Assembly: GCA_035440445.1 (NCBI GenBank)
Contig: DAORMJ010000008.1
Span: forward strand, 1-64,000
Origin: Ga0077548 sp035440445
GTDB taxonomy: Bacteria; Pseudomonadota; Alphaproteobacteria; Rhizobiales; Xanthobacteraceae
Direction: 5' to 3'
Length of the DNA: 64,000 bases
A model generated the notes under the pieces. The model saw nothing but the letters and a program-made list of their open reading frames with translations, searched no databases and was not told where the DNA came from. Below, one piece after another: positions 19,858-28,212 of the stretch (position 1 is its first letter; each line of letters starts with the position of its first letter). A program made the translations under genes and the position numbers.

Positions 19858-22800
19858 ATGCCAAGTTTCTTTATCGACCGGCCCATCTTCGCGTGGGTCG
19901 TGGCCCTCCTGATATGTCTCGGCGGGTTGCTCGCCATTCCGAATTTGCCGGTCGCGCAATATCCGATCATTGCGCCGCCCTCGATTTCGATCAGCACCAG
20001 TTATCCCGGCTCGTCGCCGGAAAATCTCTACAACAGCGTCACCAAGCTGATCGAAGAAGAACTGAACGGCGCGGCCGGCATTCTCAACTTCGAATCGACC
20101 AGCGACTCGCTCGGTCAGGTCGAAATTATCGCGAACTTCGTGCCCGGCACGAACACCGAAAGCGCTTCGGTGGAAGTCCAGAACCGCATCAAGCGCGTAG
20201 AGGCGCGGCTGCCGCGCGCGGTGATGCAGCAGGGCATTCTGATCGAGGAAGCCTCGAGCGCGGTGCTCCAGATCATCACGCTGACCTCCACCGACAACAG
20301 CCAGGATGAAGTCGGTCTCGGCGACTTCATGATGCGCAACATCGAAGGCGAACTGCGGCGCATTCCCGGTGTCGGGCGTGTCACGCTCTATTCGACCGAG
20401 CGTTCGCTGCGGGTCTGGATCGATCCGGCGAAGCTCGTCGGTTACAATCTCACGGCCGACGACGTGACGCGCGCCATCACGGCCCAGAACGCGCAGGTTG
20501 CTTCCGGCGCGATCGGCGCGGAGCCGAGTCCTGACTCACAGCAGATCATGGCGATGGTGCTCGTGAAGGGGCAGTTGCAGCTTCCCGAGGAATTCGGCGC
20601 GATCGTGCTGCGCGCGAATGCCGATGGCTCCACGGTAAGGCTGCGCGATGTCGCGCGCATCGAACTCGGCGGGNNNNNNNNNNNNNNNCAACACGCGCCA
20701 GGACGGCAAACAGGTCGCGGGCCTTTCCGTGCTGCTTGCGCCGAGCGGCAATGCGCTGGCTACCGCGAATGCCGTTCGCGCCAAGATGGCGGAGCTTTCC
20801 AATTTCTTCCCGGCGAATATCAAATACGAAATTCCCTATGACGTGACGCCGGTCGTGCAGGCGTCGATCCAGAAAGTCATCATCACGCTACTCGAAGCGG
20901 TGGTGCTGGTCTTCCTGATCATGCTCCTGTTCCTGCAGAATATTCGCTACACGGTCATTCCGACGATCGTGGTGCCGATCGCGCTTCTCGGTACCTGCAT
21001 CATCCTTCTGCTCATGGGTCTTTCGATCAACATGCTGACGCTATTCAGCATGGTGCTGGCGATCGGCATTCTGGTGGACGATGCCATCGTCGTGGTCGAG
21101 AACGTCGAGCGCATCATGGCCGAAGAGGGGCTTTCGCCGAAGGAAGCGACCAAGAAGGCCATGGGCCAGATTACCGGCGCGATCATCGGCATCACGCTCG
21201 TGCTGATCTCCGTCTTTATCCCGATGGCGTTTTTCCCGGGCTCTGTCGGCATCATCTACAAGCAGTTCTCGATCACGATGGTCGCCGCGATCGGCTTTTC
21301 GGCGCTGATGGCGCTCTCGCTCACGCCCGCGCTCTGCGCGACCATGCTGAAGCCGGTGAAGGCCGGGCATCACCACGAGAAGAAGGGCCTCTTCGGCTGG
21401 TTCAATCGCAAGATGGATCGCGCGCGCGACAACTACCGCTCGATCGTCGGCTGGTCGCTGCCGCGTGCGGGCCGACTCATGGCGATCTATGTCGTGCTCT
21501 TGGCCGGTGTCGCCTGGGGCCTGATGCGCCTTCCGGGCGGCTTTCTGCCGGTGGACGATCAGGGCTTCATCACCGTTGACGTGCAGGCGCCGCCGGAGGC
21601 CGCCTACAACCGCACGCTCAAGACCGTCGAGGCGGTCGAGAAATTCCTGATCGAGCGCAGCGGCGTCGACAAGATCACCTTCCTGACCGGCTTCAGCTTT
21701 CTCGGTCAGGGCATGAACACGGCGCAGGCCTTCATCACGCTGAAGCACTGGTCGGAGCGCGGCGCGAATGACTCCGCGGCCAGCATTGTCGACGAAGTGA
21801 ACCAGAAGCTCGGCCGCACCGTTCGCGACGCAAAAATCTCTGCGCTGGAGCCGCCGCCGATCGATAACCTCGGAAATTCCGCGGGTTTCAGTTTCCGACT
21901 GCAGGACCGCGGCCAGAAGGGCTACGAGGAGCTGATGCGGGCGAAGGACCAGCTACTGGCCGCCGCCGCCCGCAGCCCGATCCTGCGCAATGTCTATGTC
22001 GAGGGGCTTTCGCCCGCGCCGCAGATCGAACTGAACATCGACCGCGAGAAGGCAGCGGCCTTCGGCGTCACCTTCGAGGACATCAACAACACGATCTCCA
22101 CCAATCTCGGCTCGTCCTATATCAACGATTTTCCGAACCGCGGGCGCATGCAGCGCGTGGTCGTGCAAAGCGACCAGCGCGCGCGCATGCAGCCGGAGGA
22201 AGTACTGACCTATCATGTCCGCAATTCGCGCGGACAGCTAGTGCCGCTCTCCTCGTTTGCGACGGTGACCTGGAGCGTCGGCCCCTCGCAGATTGTCGGC
22301 TTCAACTACTATCAGTCGGTCCGCATCAGCGGCGAGGCGGCGGCGGGATATACGTCGGGCGATGCCATCGCTGAAATGGAGCGGATCGCGCGTCAGCTTC
22401 AGCGCGGCTTCGGTTATGAATGGACCGGACAGTCGCTGCAGGAGAAGCTCTCCGGATCGCAGGCGCCGCTTTTGCTCGCGCTCTCCGCGTTGCTCGTGTT
22501 CCTCGTGCTCGCCGCGCTCTATGAAAGCTGGACCATTCCGCTTGCCGTTCTGCTCACGGTGCCGCTCGGGATTCTCGGCGCGGTGCTGGCTGCGACCTTC
22601 CGGGGGCTGCCGAACGATGTTTATTTCACGGTCGGTCTGATCACGATCATCGGGCTTGCGGCGAAAGACGGCATCCTCATCATCGAGTTCGCGAAGGCGC
22701 TACGCGAGCAGGGCAGGTCGCTGAAAGACGCGACGCTGGAAGCCTGCCATCTGCGCTTCCGTCCGATCCTGATGACGGGCCTTGCGTTCTGCGCAGGCGT

Positions 22801-23065
22801 CGCGCCGATGGTGATCGCGTCGGGCGCGAGTGCCAAGAGCCAGCAGGCGCTCGGCAGCGTCGTGATGGGCGGCATGCTCTCGGTCGTGATCCTGGCGCTC
22901 CTGCTGGTCCCGGTGTTCTTCGTCGTGGTCATGCGGGCGTTCTCGTCGGAAACCTTCGCTGCAATCCGCACGAAGGGCAGGCCGTTCCGCATGAAATCGC
23001 TGACGGGTCCGTTGCGCCGCCGGGCGCTGTTCGCCCGGTTGAAGCTCAGGCGGTCGCGCTCCTGA
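19858..23065 (+). CDS. RND (HAE-1/AcrB type) multidrug efflux pump, interrupted by an assembly gap
   Basis: Proton-driven inner-membrane pump, about 1068 residues if joined across the N run at 20674-20688. The N-terminal part (MPSFFIDRPIFAWVVALLI) reads in one frame to the gap, the rest in the next frame. As the codons on both sides are intact, the true missing length must be 3n+2 bases (for example 14 or 17), not 15; I read this as a gap-length artefact, not a mutation. The proton-relay Asp pair is in GILVDDAIVVVENVE, and the second membrane half has YFTVGLITIIGLAAKDGILIIEFA. It is an operon with the adaptor. Substrates unknown. Confidence 0.92.
20674..20688. other. Run of 15 N (assembly gap) inside the RND pump gene
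   Basis: Fifteen undetermined bases split the pump gene within the porter domain, after RIELGG and before NTRQDGKQ. The frame changes across it, so the stated length is not the real one. Confidence 0.98.
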
Positions 23066-23134
23066 AGCCCCGTAAAACCAGGCGTTTCCGCTTCAAGTTA
23101 AAGTAAAGAGTCAGGCGGCCTGAGCCAAAGAAAA

Positions 23135-23161
23135 CGGCCCGGAATGAGTCATTCCGGGCCG
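23135..23161 (-). terminator. Rho-independent terminator of icd
   Basis: Inverted repeat of 13 bp, CGGCCCGGAATGA and its complement around a single central base (so a slightly shorter stem in RNA). On the minus strand it is followed by TTTTCTTTGG. It lies 58 bp past the icd stop. Confidence 0.82.
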
Positions 23162-23218
23162 CCACACTTAAAGTTCTGATTCAGATTCAGCTTCTTGCTG
23201 CAATCCGTCAGGCGCTTG

Positions 23219-24430
23219 TTACGCCATGGCCTTCTTGAGGTTCTCGTCGACCTTGTCGAGGAAGCCTTCGGTCGAAAGCCACTTCTGGTCGGCACCGACG
23301 AGCAGCGCCAGATCCTTGGTCATGTAGCCCGCTTCGACGGTATCGACGCAGACCTTCTCGAGCGTGGAGGCGAACTTCGCGAGTTCGGCATTGTCGTCGA
23401 GCTTGGCGCGATGCGAGAGACCGCGCGTCCATGCGAAGATCGAGGCGATCGAGTTGGTCGAGGTCTGCTCGCCCTTCTGGTGCTGGCGATAGTGACGGGT
23501 AACGGTGCCGTGCGCGGCTTCCGCTTCGACGGTCTTGCCGTCCGGGGTGGTCAGCACGGAGGTCATGAGGCCGAGCGAGCCGAATCCCTGTGCGACCGTG
23601 TCCGACTGCACGTCGCCGTCGTAGTTCTTACAGGCCCAGACATAACCGCCCGACCATTTCATCGCGGCCGCCACCATGTCGTCGATCAGGCGATGTTCAT
23701 AGACGAGCTTCTTTTCGGCGAACTTCGACTTGAACTCGGCATCGAAGACTTCCTGGAACAGATCCTTGAAGCGCCCGTCATAGGCCTTGAGGATGGTGTT
23801 CTTGGTCGAGAGATAGACCGGGTAGTTGCGCGCGAGGCCGTAGTTGAAGGAGGCGCGGGCAAAGTCGCGGATCGATTCGTCGAGGTTGAACATCGAAAGT
23901 GCGACGCCCGCGCTCTTGAATTCATAGACGGTCTTTTCGATCTTCTTGCCGTCCTGGCCTTCGAACACGAGCTTGAGCGTGCCGGCGCCGGGGATCAGCG
24001 TATCGGTCGCGCGATACTGGTCGCCGAACGCGTGGCGGCCGATGATGATCGGCTGGGTCCAGCCGGGAACGAGGCGCGGGACGTTTTTGCAGATGATGGG
24101 TTCGCGGAAGACGACGCCGCCCAGCGCGTTGCGGATGGTGCCATTCGGCGACTTCCACATCTGCTTGAGGTTGAACTCCTTCACGCGGCCTTCGTCGGGC
24201 GTGATGGTGGCGCACTTGACGCCGACACCATGCTTCTTGATCGCCTCGGCGGCGTCGAGCGTGATCTGGTCGTTGGTCTCGTCGCGCTTCTCGATCGAGA
24301 GATCGTAATAGAGCAGGTCGATATCGAGGTAGGGATGGATCAGCTTGTCCTTGATGAGCTGCCAGATGATCCGTGTCATCTCGTCGCCGTCCAACTCGAC
24401 GACCGGATTCTTGACCTTGATTTTCGCCAT
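23219..24430 (-). CDS. icd: NADP-dependent isocitrate dehydrogenase
   Basis: TCA-cycle enzyme that oxidatively decarboxylates isocitrate to 2-oxoglutarate with NADP+. The 403-residue product belongs to the homodimeric, eukaryote-like type found in rhizobia: it begins MAKIKVKNPVVELDGDEMTR and contains CATITPDEGRVKEF, SPNGTIRNALGGVVFREPI, the Tyr in RHAFGDQYRATD, and the NADP-site stretch EAEAAHGTVTRHYR. Ends before a clear terminator. Divergent from the methyltransferase gene over about 160 bp. Confidence 0.96.
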   Translation of the reverse strand: MAKIKVKNPVVELDGDEMTRIIWQLIKDKLIHPYLDIDLLYYDLSIEKRDETNDQITLDAAEAIKKHGVGVKCATITPDEGRVKEFNLKQMWKSPNGTIRNALGGVVFREPIICKNVPRLVPGWTQPIIIGRHAFGDQYRATDTLIPGAGTLKLVFEGQDGKKIEKTVYEFKSAGVALSMFNLDESIRDFARASFNYGLARNYPVYLSTKNTILKAYDGRFKDLFQEVFDAEFKSKFAEKKLVYEHRLIDDMVAAAMKWSGGYVWACKNYDGDVQSDTVAQGFGSLGLMTSVLTTPDGKTVEAEAAHGTVTRHYRQHQKGEQTSTNSIASIFAWTRGLSHRAKLDDNAELAKFASTLEKVCVDTVEAGYMTKDLALLVGADQKWLSTEGFLDKVDENLKKAMA

Positions 24431-24588
24431 GAAGCTCCCCTGAAGCGCGGAATATGAAAGCGCGGAAATTTTGCAGGAAACAGCGGGCCGGAGTGGCCCG
24501 CCGATCAGGGGGTCGCTATAGCATCGGCTCCTAGGCGGCGAAAGCCGACCTTGGTCGCGAAATCAGCGGGAATTACAGGCTTTTTTGC

Positions 24589-25785
24589 ATGCCGGGCGCA
24601 GGAACGGACAAGACGAAACAATGGGTCGCAGGCGCGGGCCCCGTGATCGTGCTGGTGGAGCCGCAACTGGCCGAAAACATCGGCGCGGTGGCGCGCGCCA
24701 TGGGCAATTTCGCGCTTTCCGAACTGCGCCTCGTGAAGCCCCGCGACGGCTGGCCTAATCCCGGCGCGAATCGCACGGCCTCCGGTGCCGACCGGATTCT
24801 GGAAGAGGCCCGGCTCTACGAGACCATGGCCGAAGCGATCGCCGATTGCTCGCTCGTGATTGCCGCGACCGCGCGCCAGCACGATCAGGTGAAGCCGGTG
24901 GTCGGGCCGGAGCAGGCGGCGCGCGATCTCTATCCGCATGTCGAGGCCGGCAACAGGGCCGCACTCGTGTTCGGCCGCGAGCGGAACGGCCTCGAGGTCC
25001 ACGAGGTCGGGCTCGCGGACAAGATTTTGACGCTACCGGTGAACCCCGCCTTCGCCTCGCTCAACCTCGGGCAGGCGGTCATCATCTGCGCCTACGAGTT
25101 CTACAAGCTCGCGTCCGGCAATGCGCTGCCGTTTCAAACGCCGAATTTCTCGCCGCCCGCGGCCAAGGCGAAATTCGAAGCCTTCTTCTCGGCGGTCGTG
25201 AATGCGCTCGAACAGCACGAATTCTTCCGCCCGCCGGAAAAGCGCGAGAACATGATCGTGAACCTGCGCAATATCTTCCTGCGGCTTGAGCCGACCGAGC
25301 AGGATATCCAGACGCTCCACGGGGTGATCCGCACGCTTGCGCAGGGTGCCAAGGGACCGGCCACGGGCGGAATCCTGCGTGGCGGAGAGGCGGAGCTATT
25401 GCGTGAGTTGCTCCACCGGCAGGGTGCGGCGACTGCGAGCGGCACTGCGCCGGGGAAGGGTCTTGCGCGGCTCCTTCGGCGCAACCCGACCGAGCAGGAG
25501 CGCAATCTCTGGCGCGCGCTGACCAACGACCGGCGGTTCGCGGGCCAGTTCAAGCGCAACGTGCCGATCGGTCCGCATGTCACGGATTTTCTGGCGCAGG
25601 CTTTGCGGCTCATTATTGAGGTAGTGCCGGAATCAGAAGATGCCGAGGCGAAAGCCTTGCGTGCGGCGAAGCAGGCGTGGCTTCGCGAGCGCAACTACAG
25701 AATCGTTGAGATAAATTCGAGCGAACGGGAACTGGACGTGTTGCTGTCGCGCATTGAAGAAGCGATGCGCGGTAACCTTTCCTAG
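24589..25785 (+). CDS. trmJ: TrmJ-type tRNA 2'-O-methyltransferase fused to a DUF559 domain
   Basis: The first part (about residues 14-250) is a SPOUT RNA 2'-O-methyltransferase of the TrmJ/TrmH family, which modifies tRNA position 32 using S-adenosylmethionine: motifs VLVEPQLAENIGAVARAMGNF, ALVFGRERNGL and LNLGQAVIICAYE (the knot region). After a linker, residues about 288-395 read like DUF559, a small PD-(D/E)XK-like domain: NPTEQERNLWRAL, GQFKRNVPIGPHVTDF, LRLIIEV and AWLRERNYRIVEI. The usual IEVDGGQH loop is replaced by IEVVPESED. The usual TrmJ length is near 250, so 398 is long. No frameshift or internal start needs to be invoked. tRNA methylation is the likely main role. Confidence 0.82.
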   Translation: MPGAGTDKTKQWVAGAGPVIVLVEPQLAENIGAVARAMGNFALSELRLVKPRDGWPNPGANRTASGADRILEEARLYETMAEAIADCSLVIAATARQHDQVKPVVGPEQAARDLYPHVEAGNRAALVFGRERNGLEVHEVGLADKILTLPVNPAFASLNLGQAVIICAYEFYKLASGNALPFQTPNFSPPAAKAKFEAFFSAVVNALEQHEFFRPPEKRENMIVNLRNIFLRLEPTEQDIQTLHGVIRTLAQGAKGPATGGILRGGEAELLRELLHRQGAATASGTAPGKGLARLLRRNPTEQERNLWRALTNDRRFAGQFKRNVPIGPHVTDFLAQALRLIIEVVPESEDAEAKALRAAKQAWLRERNYRIVEINSSERELDVLLSRIEEAMRGNLS

Positions 25786-25928
25786 CCGAATATGAACGCG
25801 ATACCCGAGGATTCGAGGATCCAGTTAAATCGCGAGAGAACGCGGCAAGAACCGAAGTTGAACGAAGCGCTGCGTGTTTACCAAGCCCGATGAACAAAGG
25901 CGCATTCATGCGCTAAACTGCGGTTCCA

Positions 25929-26741
25929 ATGCAGGATTCGTTAGCCACTTCCGTCAACCCGACCGTGCTGGTGTTCGACTCCGGCCTCGGCGGGCTCACG
26001 GTGCTGCGCGAGATTGCGGCAAGCAGGCATGACCTCGATCTTGTCTATGCCGCGGATGATGCCGTGTTTCCTTACGGGCGGCTGGAAGACGATGCGCTGA
26101 TCGCGCGGGTTTCCGCCGTGATGGATGAACTGATCGCGCGCTATCAGCCGTCGCTTGCCGTGATCGCCTGCAACACCGCCTCGACGCTGACGCTGCCAGT
26201 ATTGCGCGCGAGCCATGCGATCCCGTTCGTGGGCACCGTGCCTGCGGTGAAGCCCGCTTGCGCGCAGTCGAAGACCAAGCGGATTTCGGTGCTGGCAACT
26301 CCCGGTACGGTGAAGCGCGACTACACGCGCGCGCTGATCGCGGAATTCGCCGGTGACTGTCAGGTCGATCTGGTCGGCAGCGCGCATCTCGCGCCGCTTG
26401 CGGAAGCCTTCCTGCGCGGGGAGGCGGTGACGGACGAACAAATCGCTGCCGAGATCGCGCCCGCATTTCGTGAGGACGGCGCGAAGACCGATACGGTGGT
26501 GCTGGCCTGCACGCATTATCCGTTGCTTCTGGAGCGCCTGAAGGAACTCGCGCCCTGGCCGGTGGAATGGGTCGATCCCGCGCCTGCGATTGCGCGGCGG
26601 GTCGGGAGCCTGCTTGCGACTCCGGGGCCGGCTGCGACAGCGCCCGTCCCGGTTCACTTCACCAGCGGGAAGGCACCCGGCGCGGCACTTGCCAAGTCCT
26701 TGCAATCCTTCGGGATTGAGGTGGCGAGCGAACGCGTTTGA
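25929..26741 (+). CDS. murI: Glutamate racemase MurI
   Basis: Cytoplasmic cofactor-independent racemase making D-glutamate for peptidoglycan. 270 residues. The family motifs are visible: VFDSGLGGLTVLRE near residue 15, AADDAVFPYG, the first catalytic Cys in ACNTAST (near 81) and the second in ACTHYPLL (near 194). It starts at an ATG at 25929 and lies between the methyltransferase and rpsD on the same strand. Confidence 0.95.
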   Translation: MQDSLATSVNPTVLVFDSGLGGLTVLREIAASRHDLDLVYAADDAVFPYGRLEDDALIARVSAVMDELIARYQPSLAVIACNTASTLTLPVLRASHAIPFVGTVPAVKPACAQSKTKRISVLATPGTVKRDYTRALIAEFAGDCQVDLVGSAHLAPLAEAFLRGEAVTDEQIAAEIAPAFREDGAKTDTVVLACTHYPLLLERLKELAPWPVEWVDPAPAIARRVGSLLATPGPAATAPVPVHFTSGKAPGAALAKSLQSFGIEVASERV

Positions 26742-26904
26742 CAGGCCCGGCCGGACCCTTTATCCCCACGCACTTCCCGCACCCGTGGCGGCCTTCCTAA
26801 TCGGAATTGGCTTCTGGCCAGTTCCGGCGCTCGGAAGTTCGCCTGTCGGCTGGCCCCAGTGGGTCCGCAAAGGAGGGCGCAATCCAACGCGAAGAGGATT
26901 TGCG

Positions 26905-27522
26905 ATGTCGAAGCGTCACTCGGCCAAGCACAAGCTTGACCGCCGCATGGGCGAAAATATCTGGGGCCGCCCGAAGAGCCCCGTCAACCGCCGCGAATAT
27001 GGCCCGGGCCAGCATGGTCAGCGCCGCAAGGGCCGTCCGTCGGACTTCGGCGTGCAGCTGCGCGCGAAGCAGAAGCTCAAGGGCTATTACGGCAACATTT
27101 CCGAGAAGCAGTTCCTCGGCATCTATAAAGAATCGGTCCGCCGTCGCGGCGACACCGGCGCGCTCCTGATCGGCCTCCTCGAGAGCCGTCTCGACGCGAT
27201 CGTCTATCGCGCGAAGTTCGTCTCGACCGTGTTCGCCGCCCGCCAATTCATCAACCACGGCCATGTGCTTGTGAACGGCAAGAAGGCGACGATCCCGAGC
27301 ATGCGTCTCGAGCCGGGCGATGTCGTTTCGATCAAGGAAAAGTCGAAGCAGCTGCCGCTGGTGCTGGAAGCGACCCAGCTCGCCGAGCGCGACGTGCCGG
27401 ACTACATCGATGCCGACCACACCAAGATGACCGCGAAATATACCCGCGTTCCGGTGCTCACCGAGGTTCCGTTCCCGGTGCAGATGGAGCCGCATCTGGT
27501 GGTCGAGTTCTACTCGCGCTAA
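26905..27522 (+). CDS. rpsD: 30S ribosomal protein S4
   Basis: Primary 16S rRNA-binding protein of the small subunit. The 205-residue product starts at the ATG at 26905, with AGAGGA about 8 bases upstream; an open frame continues upstream but is not part of the protein. The N-terminal MSKRHSAKHKLDRRMGENIWGR and the S4 RNA-binding domain (ESRLDAIVYRAKFVSTVFAARQ, HGHVLVNGKKATIPSMRL) are characteristic. Its own terminator follows directly. It stands apart from other ribosomal genes, as is common in this group. Confidence 0.98.
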   Translation: MSKRHSAKHKLDRRMGENIWGRPKSPVNRREYGPGQHGQRRKGRPSDFGVQLRAKQKLKGYYGNISEKQFLGIYKESVRRRGDTGALLIGLLESRLDAIVYRAKFVSTVFAARQFINHGHVLVNGKKATIPSMRLEPGDVVSIKEKSKQLPLVLEATQLAERDVPDYIDADHTKMTAKYTRVPVLTEVPFPVQMEPHLVVEFYSR

Positions 27523-27550
27523 TTCCCGCGCGACGACCCGAAACGAAAAA

Positions 27551-27574
27551 GCCGCCCGAAGGGGCGGCTTTTTT
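27551..27574. terminator. Bidirectional terminator between rpsD and grx4
   Basis: Perfect stem GCCGCCC, loop GAAG, GGGCGGC, then TTTTTT for rpsD on the plus strand. The AAAAA just before gives a T-run after the same stem for the minus-strand glutaredoxin gene. Confidence 0.92.
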
Positions 27575-27595
27575 ATTTCTGCGCGGCGAGGGCGC

Positions 27596-27928
27596 TTACG
27601 CCTTGGCGGCGACCTTCACGCCTTTTTCGCTGAGGAAGGTCTGCAATTCGCCGGCCTGAAACATCTCGCGCACGATGTCGGCGCCACCGACGAATTCGCC
27701 CTTCACGTAAAGCTGGGGAATGGTCGGCCAGCTCGTGAAATCCTTGATGCCCTGACGCAGCTCGGCAGAGTCGAGTACGTTAATGCCCTTATAGGGCGCG
27801 CCGACATAGTCGAGGATCTGTACGACCTGACCGGAGAAGCCGCATTGCGGAAACTGCGGCGTGCCCTTCATGAAGATCACGACGTCGTTCGAGGTCACTT
27901 CGTTCTTGATGAAATCCTGAATGCTCAT
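27596..27928 (-). CDS. grxD: Grx4 family monothiol glutaredoxin
   Basis: CGFS-type monothiol glutaredoxin that binds and transfers [2Fe-2S] clusters. 110 residues from the ATG complement at 27926-27928 (a TTG four codons upstream is possible). It shows FMKGTPQFPQCGFSGQ, with the CGFS at about residue 32-35, and the GSH-site WPTIPQLYVKGEFVGGADI. It is 10-22 bases behind bolA, the known partner in the Grx4-BolA complex, and follows purL, so all may be co-transcribed. Confidence 0.94.
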   Translation of the reverse strand: MSIQDFIKNEVTSNDVVIFMKGTPQFPQCGFSGQVVQILDYVGAPYKGINVLDSAELRQGIKDFTSWPTIPQLYVKGEFVGGADIVREMFQAGELQTFLSEKGVKVAAKA

Positions 27929-27950
27929 GGCAGTCTTCAATGTCCTGAAA

Positions 27951-28193
27951 TCACCCTTCCGGGGTGCCGGTTTGTAGTGCGAGGGCGTGAAGCACGCCGC
28001 CCATCTGGCCTTTCAACGCCGCGTACACCATCTGGTGCTGCTGGACGCGGCTCTTTCCCTTGAAACTATTGGAAAGAACCGTGGCCGCATAATGATTATT
28101 GTCGCCGGCGAGGTCACGGATTTCGACGGAAGCGTCGGGGAGGGCCTCCTTGATCAGGCGCTCGATTTCCGCCGCTTCCATTCCCATCGCCAT
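27951..28193 (-). CDS. BolA family protein
   Basis: Small BolA/IbaG-like protein, 80 residues, that forms a [2Fe-2S]-bridged heterodimer with CGFS glutaredoxins and is involved in iron-sulfur supply. The family stretch is SRVQQHQMVYAALKG, with the His that can bind the cluster. Three closely spaced ATGs can start it; GAGGTG best fits the second (28187). It is 20 bases behind purL and 10 to 22 before the glutaredoxin, the conserved alphaproteobacterial arrangement. Confidence 0.92.
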   Translation of the reverse strand: MAMGMEAAEIERLIKEALPDASVEIRDLAGDNNHYAATVLSNSFKGKSRVQQHQMVYAALKGQMGGVLHALALQTGTPEG

Positions 28194-28212
28194 TCACCTC
28201 GAAAATAGGGGC

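Noticed and set aside
19858..23065. Pseudogene or frameshift in the RND pump
   Set aside because: The change of frame falls exactly on the 15-N gap, and both halves keep their motifs, so a gap-length artefact is simpler.
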